In this document: piece by piece, positions 18,564 through 27,902 of the stretch
Numbering within the stretch: the first letter of the stretch is position 1
Layout of the letters: every line of letters begins with the position of its first letter
Assembly (NCBI GenBank): GCA_024642565.1
Contig: JAHEAV010000005.1
Location: forward strand, 1 to 64,000
From: Erythrobacter sp.
Lineage (GTDB): Bacteria > Pseudomonadota > Alphaproteobacteria > Sphingomonadales > Sphingomonadaceae
DNA length: 64,000 nucleotides
Reading direction: 5' to 3'
Position numbers and translations under genes: made by a program
Notes under the pieces: model-generated
The model's input: the letters and a program-made list of their open reading frames with translations, nothing else
Database searches by the model: none
Told to the model about the DNA's origin: nothing

Positions 18564-19868
18564 TCAGAGACTCTCGAAGCGCCCATACTCTTTGGGAGAC
18601 AGCCGAACCTGGATTGCGCGCAGGGGGCCGGTATTGCCGACCCCTGCGTCAGTCTCAGAAATGATCTGACCATGCGCGTGTAGCCATGCCAGTTTCTGAC
18701 CATCAGAAGCTGACAAAACCACCTCGTATAATTTTGCCCCGGCAGTCAGCAATCCATCAAGTCGCAGGATTAACGCATCAATGCCTTTGCCGGTGAGGGC
18801 CGAGATCGGAACAATATTTTCGTCTCCAGCGGCAACAGCAGACAATTCCTCTGCCTGCTCGTGATCAAGGAGATCACATTTGTTCCAAGCCTCCACCAGC
18901 GGAATGGCATGATCGCCTTCTGCAGCTTCCATCACACCCAATTCCGCCAAAACCTCAAGAACCTGAGCCTTTTGTGCGTCCGAAACGGGGCTGGAAATAT
19001 CACGCACATGCACGATTACATCCGCTGCCGTGACTTCTTCCAGGGTGGCTCGGAAAGCCGCAACAAGCTGCGTTGGCAGGTCTGAAATAAAACCAACCGT
19101 GTCTGACAAAATTGCCTTTTCCACACCGGGCAACCGTATCGCACGCATCGTCGGGTCCAGGGTGGCGAACAGCAGATCCTCTGCCATCACTTCAGCCCCC
19201 GTCATCCGGTTGAACAAGGTTGATTTGCCAGCATTGGTATACCCGACCAGCGCGATAACCGGCCATGGCGCGCGCCCACGGCGTTCCCGGTGCAGTGCGC
19301 GGGTGCGGCGTACCTGGTCAAGTTCCTTACGCAGTCGCGCCATTCGCTGCCGGATCATGCGGCGGTCGGCTTCGATCTGAGTTTCGCCTGGCCCGCCTAG
19401 AAAACCGAAACCGCCGCGCTGACGCTCAAGGTGCGTCCAACTGCGGACAAGACGGCTTTGCTGGTAATCGAGATGGGCCAGTTCAACCTGCAGGCGCCCC
19501 TCTGCGGTCGCGGCCCGCTCACCGAAGATTTCGAGGATCAACCCGGTTCGGTCGATCACTTTACGTTTGAGCTTTTCCTCCAGATTGCGTTGCTGAATTG
19601 GGGACAAAGCGCCATCGATGATGACCAGCTCAGCCTGTTCCACCTCACATTTCGTCGCAATAATTTCGACCTGACCGGATCCAAACAGAGTACCCGGCTT
19701 CACATCTCTGACTGATACGACAATGGCTTCAGCCACTTCGATGCCAATTGCGAGGGCTAGGCCGCAAGCCTCCTCCAACCGCGACGCGGCATCGAGATCG
19801 TGCTTGGCTCCGCGTATATCCGGACAAACGACCACGGCCCGCGCCCCGCGGGATACTTCATCCATCAA
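18564..19868 (-). CDS. hflX: GTPase HflX
   Basis: GTLFGSGQVEII, GPGETQIEADRRMIRQRM, VALVGYTNAGKSTLFNRMTG-type G1 motif, DTVGFISDLPTQLVAAFRATLEE. Confidence 0.95.
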   Translation of the reverse strand: MMDEVSRGARAVVVCPDIRGAKHDLDAASRLEEACGLALAIGIEVAEAIVVSVRDVKPGTLFGSGQVEIIATKCEVEQAELVIIDGALSPIQQRNLEEKLKRKVIDRTGLILEIFGERAATAEGRLQVELAHLDYQQSRLVRSWTHLERQRGGFGFLGGPGETQIEADRRMIRQRMARLRKELDQVRRTRALHRERRGRAPWPVIALVGYTNAGKSTLFNRMTGAEVMAEDLLFATLDPTMRAIRLPGVEKAILSDTVGFISDLPTQLVAAFRATLEEVTAADVIVHVRDISSPVSDAQKAQVLEVLAELGVMEAAEGDHAIPLVEAWNKCDLLDHEQAEELSAVAAGDENIVPISALTGKGIDALILRLDGLLTAGAKLYEVVLSASDGQKLAWLHAHGQIISETDAGVGNTGPLRAIQVRLSPKEYGRFESL

Positions 19869-19882
19869 GTTATCGTCAAAAC

Positions 19883-20434
19883 TCAGTCGTTTTCACTTTC
19901 CCAATCACCCGACAAATCGACAGGTGTGGTGGGTTGAATTGTTGATACCGCATGTTTGTAAGCGAGCTGAACAAAGCCATCCCGTTCCAGAAGCATGCAA
20001 AAGAGATCGTAAGTCGCAATTCGGCCTTGCAGCATCACGCCATTGACCAGAAACATCGTCACCTGCGCTTCGGCTTCGCTGACACGTGAAAGAAATACAT
20101 CCTGAAGCAAGCGCTGTTTGTGATTGCTTTCCGCGCTGACAAACTGGCTTACATCCATTGGCTGTCCTGGCATCAGCGTGGAAATTGCATGTTTGTATAC
20201 CAATTGGGATTCGCCATCACGGCGCAACAATATCGAAAAATTGTCGAACCAGGTGACGATGCCTTGCAGTTTCACCCCTTTGACCAGGAACATTGTAACT
20301 GGGGTCTTGTTCTTGCGTAGCAAGTTCAGAAAGGAATCTTGCAGACTGGCTGGCTTACCCTTTCTTGCCGGATCGATTTCAACCGGCTCCGGTTTAGGCT
20401 TCGCGCGCGCGGAGAGTGTACGTCCTTCAGACAT
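19883..20434 (-). CDS. hfq: Two-domain (tandem) RNA chaperone Hfq
   Basis: Two Hfq/Sm repeats: [59 protein letters not shown] and [59 protein letters not shown]. Confidence 0.95.
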   Translation of the reverse strand: MSEGRTLSARAKPKPEPVEIDPARKGKPASLQDSFLNLLRKNKTPVTMFLVKGVKLQGIVTWFDNFSILLRRDGESQLVYKHAISTLMPGQPMDVSQFVSAESNHKQRLLQDVFLSRVSEAEAQVTMFLVNGVMLQGRIATYDLFCMLLERDGFVQLAYKHAVSTIQPTTPVDLSGDWESEND

Positions 20435-20586
20435 TGTCTTTCACCTTCTTTTTTTTGGCGGCCGCTTTTGCAGTCCGCAATCTGGCCCTTCCCCCCTAAA
20501 CGAAGAGAAAGACCGTAAGTGTCTCGCTAATATGACGGTATTGCTTAGGCCATGCAATCGGATTCATTGCCTAAGATAATTGGCCG

Positions 20587-21972
20587 TCAGTCCTGGCTCT
20601 CTTCAGGATTACGATCTCCCATTCCGAGGATTTTCAGCTTTCGATGAAGTGCCGAGCGCTCCATCCCAATAAAGCTCGCTGTCTTCGAAATGTTACCTGA
20701 AAAGCGCCGTATCTGGATGCTGAGATATTCGCGTTCGAAACTTTCCCTCGCTTCGCGCAGTGGCACACCCATCAAGGCCGAAACCCCAGTCACTCCGCCT
20801 AATTTGCCGCCAATGACTTCACTCGGAAGCATGTCGGCCTCAACCTCAGCGAGGCGTTCGCGCGGCGTCAGGATAATCGTGCGTTCCACCACATTGCGCA
20901 GTTGCCGCACATTACCCGGCCAATCGTAAGCTTGCAGCGCTGCCATCGCTTCATCTGTAAGATCGGGCGGCGAAATGCCCTGTTCGGCAGCATAGCGGGT
21001 GAAGAAATGCTCCGCGAGCGCCGGAATGTCATCCCGCCGTTCAGCAAGTGACGGGATAGTCACGGGCACCACATTGAGACGGTAAAACAAATCTTCACGG
21101 AAGTTCTTGTTTTCCATTTCGAACTGCAAGTCGCGCGAGGTCGAAGACACAACGCGAACGTCAACCCCGATCTGCCGATTGCCGCCAACGCGCACAAAGC
21201 TTTGTTCAGTGAGGACCCGCAATATTCGGGCTTGGGTCGAAAGAGGCATGTCGGCCACTTCATCGAGGTAAAGCGTCCCTCCGTCCGCCACTTCTAGCAA
21301 GCCAGGGCGGATCAGCTTTCCATCGGCCTCCTCCCCAAACAGTTCCTGTTCAAAGCGTTCAGGCGTAATTCTGGCTGAATTTACAATCACAAAGGCATAA
21401 TTGTTCCGCGTGCTCCAGCTGTGGAGTAGGCGCGCGGCCACTTCCTTACCGGCCCCCGCTGGCCCTGTAATCAGAACCCGGCTACCAGTGCTTGCCACCC
21501 GTTTCAGAGTTGCACGCACCTGATTGATAACGGAGGAATTACCGGTGAACTCCTCCCCTTTCGAAAAACCCTGACGCAAACGCGTATTTTCGCGCCGCAA
21601 CCGCTCGGTTTCGGTCGCTCGCCCGACCAACAACAGCAGCCGTTCAGCTTCGAAGGGCTTTTCGATAAAATCCATCGCCCCGCGGCTGACGGCGGATACG
21701 GCCGTGTCGATATTGCCATGGCCCGAGAAAATTATGACCGGCAATTCGGGCTCGCGCTGCTTGATTGCATCCAGCACTTCGAGCCCATCCATTGCGCTGC
21801 CATGGAGCCAAACATCGAGCAGCACCAAGCTTGGCCGCCGTTCGTCGATTGCCGCGAGCGCGGCGGTACTGTCCGCCGCAGTGCGGCATTCATAACCTTC
21901 GTCGCTGAGCACGCCCGAAACCAACTCGCGAATGTCGCGTTCATCGTCGACGATGAGAATTTCTAGCGCCAT
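20587..21972 (-). CDS. ntrX: Nitrogen-regulation response regulator NtrX (AAA+, Fis HTH)
   Basis: Receiver domain ILIVDDERDIRELVSGVLSDEGY; AAA+ LITGPAGAGKEVAARLLH; HTH TASFIGMERSALHRKLKILGM; adjacent to ntrY. Confidence 0.92.
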   Translation of the reverse strand: MALEILIVDDERDIRELVSGVLSDEGYECRTAADSTAALAAIDERRPSLVLLDVWLHGSAMDGLEVLDAIKQREPELPVIIFSGHGNIDTAVSAVSRGAMDFIEKPFEAERLLLLVGRATETERLRRENTRLRQGFSKGEEFTGNSSVINQVRATLKRVASTGSRVLITGPAGAGKEVAARLLHSWSTRNNYAFVIVNSARITPERFEQELFGEEADGKLIRPGLLEVADGGTLYLDEVADMPLSTQARILRVLTEQSFVRVGGNRQIGVDVRVVSSTSRDLQFEMENKNFREDLFYRLNVVPVTIPSLAERRDDIPALAEHFFTRYAAEQGISPPDLTDEAMAALQAYDWPGNVRQLRNVVERTIILTPRERLAEVEADMLPSEVIGGKLGGVTGVSALMGVPLREARESFEREYLSIQIRRFSGNISKTASFIGMERSALHRKLKILGMGDRNPEESQD

Positions 21973-21994
21973 GACGGCAGTTTCCTTCCATGAA

Positions 21995-24223
21995 TCATGC
22001 AGCAGTCCCGCCGCCGAGATTATTCAACCCCTGCGTAAGTGGGCTACGGGCGAAGCGCAGCGAAACACGCGTCCCTCCGCCAGTGGCAGTCGAGAAATTC
22101 ATATCCCCCCCGTGTTCCTCGACAATCTTGTTCACAATCGCGAGACCCAGTCCGGTGCCCTTCTCGCGCGTGGTGACATAAGGTTCGACTATGCGGTCCC
22201 GATCTTGCGGAAGGCCGATGCCATTGTCTTCAACTATGACCACTAGATCACCGTCCTGATCTGATACCTCGACGGAAATTTTTCCGCGGAAATCGGGCTC
22301 AGCCATCTTGGATCGGGCTTCCACGGCTTCAACGGCATTCTTGAGGACATTGGTCATCGCCTGGCCCAATTGGTGCCGATCACAGGAAATGGGGAATGGT
22401 CCCGCTTGCTCAGTGATCAGACTGTAATTGACCTGGGGGTGCGCGACTTCCTGAAGGAACAAGGACTGCCGCACCAGATCCAATGCATCTTCTTCGCGAA
22501 ACACGGGTTTGGGCAGGCGTGCGAATGACGAAAATTCATCCACCATGGCGCGTAACGCACCAACCTGACGAACGATTGTGTTGGTCAGTTCGTCAAACAG
22601 TTCGCCATCACTTTCGATCTGCCGTCGATAGCGGCGCTTAAGCCGTTCAGTGGCCAGTTGGATCGGGGTCAACGGGTTCTTGATTTCATGCGCAATACGC
22701 CGCGCCACATCAGACCAGGCTGCCTGGCGCTGATCGAGCAACTGGCGGGTTATGTCTTCGAATGTGATTACCTTGCCTTCGGACGTATCGGCAATCTTGA
22801 CTGCCAATGTAAGAAGTTCGCTGCCCTTATTGTAATTCACTACGCCGCTAGCAAGATGTGCATCGACCAGTGCCGCAATCTGGGGAGACAATTTGGCCAA
22901 GGGCAATTCGAGAGCTCTTGGTCCGCGTTCGTCGAGCAACAATTGCTGCGCGAGCGAGTTCATCAACAGCACCTGGCCGCCCGCATTTATCGAGATGATG
23001 CCAGCGGTTACAGATTCCAGTACGGTTTCCATGAAGGCGCGGCGGGCGTCCAACTGGCTATTGGCGCTGACCAATGCGTCTGTCTGCGCCTCGATCTGTG
23101 AGGTCATCCTGTTGAATGCGCGATTGAGCTGGCCAATTTCGTCATTGCCGGTACGGCCATCAACCCGAAGCGAAAAATTCCCGGCCCCGACCTTGCGAGC
23201 CGCGCCAACGAGTTCAGTCAGTGGCTCCACCTGCCGGTCAGCAAAGCGCAAGGCGAACCAGACCGCGATCATCACCAGCAAGATCGCAACAAAAAACAAC
23301 GCCAGATTAAAACGAAGCTGAAGCGCCCTCGCCCGGCTTGTCAGCACGTCATAAGCCGACGCGATACTCTTGGCGCTTTCGAAGGATGAGAATGAGGATG
23401 CTTCGGCGGTCCGGGCATTATAGAGATAAATACCACTCTTGCGGTCGATCGCTGCAATCGCTTCAATCCGCGTAGGGCTGCCTTCGACCACAACCTGCTG
23501 GCCATTACGCAGCTTGTCAAAAATGCGCTTGTCCAGTTTTTGCGGCTCGTTGTCTGCTGAAAGATTGAACATTGCCGCCGTGCGAAGGCTGCCATCTGGC
23601 ATCTGCTGGAGAATTGCGGATTCGGTAATTTCACGGGGCTGTGCCTGAAACCGATAGTAATCGGCAAAATCACGGTCAGTCAGCTTACCCTGTTCGAGCC
23701 AATACCGCATATCGCCCGCCATGGGGATGGTCTGATTGGCCACTTCGACCTGGTTCTGTTCATAGTAATCACTCGCCAGCTGCTTCGCATTCTTCATCAG
23801 ACCGCGCGAGTCATCGGAAAACCAGAAATCAACTCCTGACTGGAACAGGATTGCCGCAAAAGCTGCCACCAACAAGGTCGGCACAGCCGCCACCAGCGAA
23901 AAGAAAAACACCAAACGCACATGCAGGCGTGCCGTGCTGCCAGCGGCTCTGCTCAACGCCACCCGGCGACCGATCAGCACGACCAGGGTCATCGCGGGAA
24001 TCAGGGTGCCAATAAGCAAGGTGGCGACCTGCCCTGATGGCAATAATTCACCGTCAGGCGGCGCACTCGTAAATGCGTAATAGGTACTGGCGACCATCAG
24101 AATGAAGGCGGTACTTGCCAGAATTTCCAATATTAGAAAAAAGTTCGCTCGCCGCGATGTGACGATTAAACGCCGCCACCAGCGCGGGCTTCTGCGTTGT
24201 GTCGGTGGGGGGGAACCAATCAT
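21995..24223 (-). CDS. ntrY: Sensor histidine kinase NtrY
   Basis: Multiple TM segments, HAMP (VEPLTELVGAARKVGAGNFSLRV), [37 protein letters not shown], HATPase boxes. Confidence 0.93.
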   Translation of the reverse strand: MIGSPPPTQRRSPRWWRRLIVTSRRANFFLILEILASTAFILMVASTYYAFTSAPPDGELLPSGQVATLLIGTLIPAMTLVVLIGRRVALSRAAGSTARLHVRLVFFFSLVAAVPTLLVAAFAAILFQSGVDFWFSDDSRGLMKNAKQLASDYYEQNQVEVANQTIPMAGDMRYWLEQGKLTDRDFADYYRFQAQPREITESAILQQMPDGSLRTAAMFNLSADNEPQKLDKRIFDKLRNGQQVVVEGSPTRIEAIAAIDRKSGIYLYNARTAEASSFSSFESAKSIASAYDVLTSRARALQLRFNLALFFVAILLVMIAVWFALRFADRQVEPLTELVGAARKVGAGNFSLRVDGRTGNDEIGQLNRAFNRMTSQIEAQTDALVSANSQLDARRAFMETVLESVTAGIISINAGGQVLLMNSLAQQLLLDERGPRALELPLAKLSPQIAALVDAHLASGVVNYNKGSELLTLAVKIADTSEGKVITFEDITRQLLDQRQAAWSDVARRIAHEIKNPLTPIQLATERLKRRYRRQIESDGELFDELTNTIVRQVGALRAMVDEFSSFARLPKPVFREEDALDLVRQSLFLQEVAHPQVNYSLITEQAGPFPISCDRHQLGQAMTNVLKNAVEAVEARSKMAEPDFRGKISVEVSDQDGDLVVIVEDNGIGLPQDRDRIVEPYVTTREKGTGLGLAIVNKIVEEHGGDMNFSTATGGGTRVSLRFARSPLTQGLNNLGGGTAA

Positions 24224-24318
24224 CGTTGCAATACTACAACGCTACTGTTGCAAAAATGCAAGGGGTTTGCGCTAAGTCGATGCAATTGATCGGCAGATAA
24301 TCGCGGAAACTGCAATGC

Positions 24319-25737
24319 TCACACAGAAAATGTATCTGGATCAATCTCAAGCTCATCCAACCGCTTACGCAATGTGTTTCGGTTAATTCCAAGCAATTGC
24401 GCGGCTCTCAATTGATTTCCGGCGGTCTGGCGCAGTGCATGTTCGAACAGTGGCCTCTCAAACGCAGCCAAGGCGCTGTGATAGAGCCTGCCATCGGTAG
24501 CGCCTGCAGTTGGCAGCCATGTTTCCAGAGCAGTCGCAAAATTGTCATTCTCGGCACCGTCATTTCTTAAGGCAATCGCTTCGTCGAGCACGCTCGCAAT
24601 TGTCTCGGTATCGATCACATCATCACGCGCCATCAAGGCAAGACGGTAGATCGTATTCTGTAATTCCCGCACATTCCCGCGCCACACCTGCCGCTCGAGC
24701 AGCGTGATAGCTGCGGCGTCCAATTGGCGTAACGGCAAGCCATCATCCGCTGCCCGGCGTAAAAAATGCCGCGCCAGAGCGCCTATATCGTCCGCCCGCT
24801 CCCTCAACGGCGGAAGCTGGATTGGCACGACGTTAAGCCGGTAAAACAAGTCCTCGCGAAACTTGCCTGCTGCTATCATCGGCTTAAGATCGCGATTGGT
24901 TGCCGCAACGATACGCACATCGACAGCAATTTCCTGTCGTCCGCCCACCCGGCGAATCCGGCCAGACTGCAAAGCCCGCAACAAGCGGGTCTGGGCGTCA
25001 GCAGGCATATCACCAATTTCGTCCAGAAACAGGGTCCCGCCATTGGCCTGCTCAAACTTGCCGATTGCTTGCGAAATCGCTCCTGTAAAAGCGCCCTTTT
25101 CGTGACCGAACAGCTCACTTTCGATCAAGTCCCCCGGTATCGCAGCGGCATTTACTGCAACAAAAGGACCGGTTTTTCGGTGACCAAGCTGATGAATTGC
25201 GTCAGCAACCAGTTCCTTGCCGGTGCCGGACTCCCCGAGAATCAGCACCGTCAAATCATTCCGCAGAACGCGGGTGATCATGCGGAACACGCCCTGCATT
25301 GCCTGACTGCGGCCGACCAGCGGCAGGGCTTCTCCGGGCTCTTCGCGTGATCGATCGATGATTTCCCGCGTGCCTGCGGCTTGCAGCACGGCCCGCACCA
25401 GATCATCCAGATCGAACGGTTTTGGGAAGTATTCAAAGGCACCCGTATCGGTCGCGCGTACCGCTGTATCGAGCGTGTTTTGCGCCGACAAAATTATGAT
25501 CGGCATGTCAGGGTGCAACTGCCTGACCGCATTGAGACTTTCGATACCGTCACCATCGGTCAGCACAACATCGGTTAACATGGCATCGAAGGATCGACTG
25601 GCCAGAAGCCGATCCCTGCCTGCGATGCTGTCTGATTTGCTTACCTCAAAGCCTTCATCCTCCAGCGCCGCTGTCACCACGGTGGCGATGGCGTTGTCGT
25701 CCTCAACCAGCAGAATATGGCCTTGCATCTGGTCCAC
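24319..25737 (-). CDS. ntrC: Nitrogen regulation response regulator NtrC
   Basis: Receiver domain; GESGTGKELVADAIH; ELFGHEKGAFTGAISQAIGKFEQANGGTLFLDEIGDMP; Fis-type HTH AAQLLGINRNTLRKRLDEL. Confidence 0.95.
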   Translation of the reverse strand: MDQMQGHILLVEDDNAIATVVTAALEDEGFEVSKSDSIAGRDRLLASRSFDAMLTDVVLTDGDGIESLNAVRQLHPDMPIIILSAQNTLDTAVRATDTGAFEYFPKPFDLDDLVRAVLQAAGTREIIDRSREEPGEALPLVGRSQAMQGVFRMITRVLRNDLTVLILGESGTGKELVADAIHQLGHRKTGPFVAVNAAAIPGDLIESELFGHEKGAFTGAISQAIGKFEQANGGTLFLDEIGDMPADAQTRLLRALQSGRIRRVGGRQEIAVDVRIVAATNRDLKPMIAAGKFREDLFYRLNVVPIQLPPLRERADDIGALARHFLRRAADDGLPLRQLDAAAITLLERQVWRGNVRELQNTIYRLALMARDDVIDTETIASVLDEAIALRNDGAENDNFATALETWLPTAGATDGRLYHSALAAFERPLFEHALRQTAGNQLRAAQLLGINRNTLRKRLDELEIDPDTFSV

Positions 25738-25739
25738 CC

Positions 25740-26813
25740 CTATTTCGCAACTGGCAAGTTAATGCGAAAATGGGTCAGGCCCGCGCTATCATCCCGACTG
25801 TAGGAAATCCGCCCCTCCATATCGGTTACCAACTTCTTCACAAGCGCGAGGCCAAGGCCCTGACCGCCCTTTTTTGCCGTAACAAATGGTTCGAACATTC
25901 GATCGACCAGATGCGGATCAACACCGGGCCCATTGTCGGTCACCGTCACTTCAATGGGGACCTTTACCGAGCGGCCCAGACGGATTGCGCTCATCGCCAG
26001 GCCGCTGACAAAGCGGGTCTTTACGGTAATTTGTGCGGCTTGCGTAGCGGAACTGGCGTCGCAGGCGTTGGACAGCAGATTGATCAGAACCTGTTCCAAT
26101 GCATCCCGGCTTGCGAGGACCTTGGGCAAGGATGGGTCAAATTCCTCTGTCAGCTCCACATTGGCCGGGGCGCTGGCACGAACTGTGGCCATCGCATGTC
26201 TGATGGCTTCATGGAGATTGAAAGCCTCCACCGGATCCGGCGTATTACTGCCCAGTTTCTGCATACGATCAACCAGCCGTGCAATCCGGTCAACTTCGTT
26301 CGAGATCATTGCGGCCAAGGGACGATCTTTCTCATCCAGCTTTCGCGCCAGCAATTGTCCTGCGCCCCGGATGGCAGCCAGCGGGTTCTTGATCTCATGC
26401 GCCAGTACCGCAGGAGCCCCAATTACGCTTTCGACGTCGGCATCGCCAACCGTGTCGTCGCGGCCGACATCCGAAAGCGTGAGGACCCGCCAGCCGGGAT
26501 TTGGCGCGATGGGAGAGACCGTGAGATTGAGGCGTTTACGCACTCCGCCGACCGTCACGACTATTCCGCGCGCCAGCATTTGTTGTTCCTCGCTCGCAAG
26601 CCGGTCCTGCAAACGACTCTCCCCAAAATCAACGAGCTCGGTAAATCGCATGCCGATAAGCCGCTTGCTACTGCGCCCCAGCAAGCTTTCCGCGGCCGGA
26701 TTGACTTCCGCGATCGTCAAATCGCGATCAAGCAGCAAAACTGCAAAGATCAACCCCCCGATCTGGGCCGCAGCAGTTGGGGGATTGGCCGATACCGGCA
26801 TTTGCACATTCAC
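25740..26813 (-). CDS. ntrB: Nitrogen regulation sensor kinase NtrB
   Basis: PAS domain; [62 protein letters not shown]. Confidence 0.93.
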   Translation of the reverse strand: MNVQMPVSANPPTAAAQIGGLIFAVLLLDRDLTIAEVNPAAESLLGRSSKRLIGMRFTELVDFGESRLQDRLASEEQQMLARGIVVTVGGVRKRLNLTVSPIAPNPGWRVLTLSDVGRDDTVGDADVESVIGAPAVLAHEIKNPLAAIRGAGQLLARKLDEKDRPLAAMISNEVDRIARLVDRMQKLGSNTPDPVEAFNLHEAIRHAMATVRASAPANVELTEEFDPSLPKVLASRDALEQVLINLLSNACDASSATQAAQITVKTRFVSGLAMSAIRLGRSVKVPIEVTVTDNGPGVDPHLVDRMFEPFVTAKKGGQGLGLALVKKLVTDMEGRISYSRDDSAGLTHFRINLPVAK

Positions 26814-27826
26814 GCCGCGCGGCGGTGAAGGAAGGGAGAATAGAACCGTTCCAATTCGCCAAGAACCTGATGTGGGTCATCGATAAAGTTCACATGATTC
26901 CGAAATTCGGCAGAACCATGCAAACCCTTGGTATACCAACCCAAGTGCTTCCGCGCGACTTTTACGCCGACTTCAATCCCGTAATGATCCAGCATCGCGC
27001 GATAATGCTCTACAAGCACCAGAAATTGTTCATTCAGGCTCGGGTTTGGCAGGGCATCACCCGTTTTTAACCAGTGCATTACCTGACCCAGAAGCCACGG
27101 CTTGCCATAGGCGCCCCGCCCGATCATCACCCCGTCCGCACCGGATTGTTCGAGCGCAGCGGCTGTATCTTCGATTCCGCAAATGTCCCCGTTGACGATG
27201 ACCGGGATTGAGACCGCGTCCTTTACTTCGCGGACGAAAGCCCAATCCGCATGTCCCTTGTACATCTGGTTACGGGTCCGCCCATGGACGGTAATCATCT
27301 TGGCGCCCAGATCTTCGGCAATATGCGCCAATTCCGGAGCATTGAGTGAACAATGATCCCATCCCATACGCATCTTGACCGTAACCGGCACATCGACAGC
27401 CTTTACCGTGGCCTCAATCAGACTGGCAGCCAAGGGCAGGTCACGCATCAAGGCCGAACCGGCGTCGCCATTGACCACCTTCTTTACCGGGCAGCCCATA
27501 TTGATATCGATTATCGCCGCGCCTCGGTCCGCATTCAGTTTGGCAGCCTCAGCCATCTCGGCAGGGCTACATCCAGCCAGTTGAAGAGAAACGGGTTCTT
27601 CCACAGTGTCCCAAGCTGCCTTTTGCAGCGATTGACGGGTCTCCCGGATCATTGCCGGGCTGGCGATCATCTCGGTTACATTCAATCCTGAGCCATAACG
27701 CCGTACGAGCGTGCGGAACGGCATGTCCGTGACCCCTGTCATAGGCGCCAGGACAACCGGACAATCTATCGCGACTGGCCCAATCTGGATTGGCTTGAGC
27801 TCAGGGGGAACTGGTAAAGTTGACAT
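26810..27826 (-). CDS. dusB: tRNA-dihydrouridine synthase (DusB/NifR3)
   Basis: [61 protein letters not shown]; start at [14 protein letters not shown]. Confidence 0.93.
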   Translation of the reverse strand: MSTLPVPPELKPIQIGPVAIDCPVVLAPMTGVTDMPFRTLVRRYGSGLNVTEMIASPAMIRETRQSLQKAAWDTVEEPVSLQLAGCSPAEMAEAAKLNADRGAAIIDINMGCPVKKVVNGDAGSALMRDLPLAASLIEATVKAVDVPVTVKMRMGWDHCSLNAPELAHIAEDLGAKMITVHGRTRNQMYKGHADWAFVREVKDAVSIPVIVNGDICGIEDTAAALEQSGADGVMIGRGAYGKPWLLGQVMHWLKTGDALPNPSLNEQFLVLVEHYRAMLDHYGIEVGVKVARKHLGWYTKGLHGSAEFRNHVNFIDDPHQVLGELERFYSPFLHRRAA

Positions 27827-27836
27827 TTTGCTTGGG

Positions 27837-27853
27837 TGCCTAAATTTTAGGCA
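27837..27853. promoter_or_regulatory. Perfect inverted repeat TGCCTAAA-T-TTTAGGCA in the divergent dusB/ispDF intergenic region
   Basis: Direct reading; arms of 8 bp with a 1-nt spacer. Confidence 0.5.
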
Positions 27854-27902
27854 GCGCATAGTGCATTGCAGCATGTGGTGCAAGGCGCTAGCGCGCAGGG
27901 TA

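Noticed and set aside
20190-20203. TTTGTATACCA in hfq as a further GntR operator
   Set aside because: Imperfect palindrome inside an unrelated coding region; probably background occurrence of GTATAC
25770-26828. 352-aa plus-strand ORF antisense to ntrB
   Set aside because: No domain signature; overlaps the well-supported ntrB kinase completely
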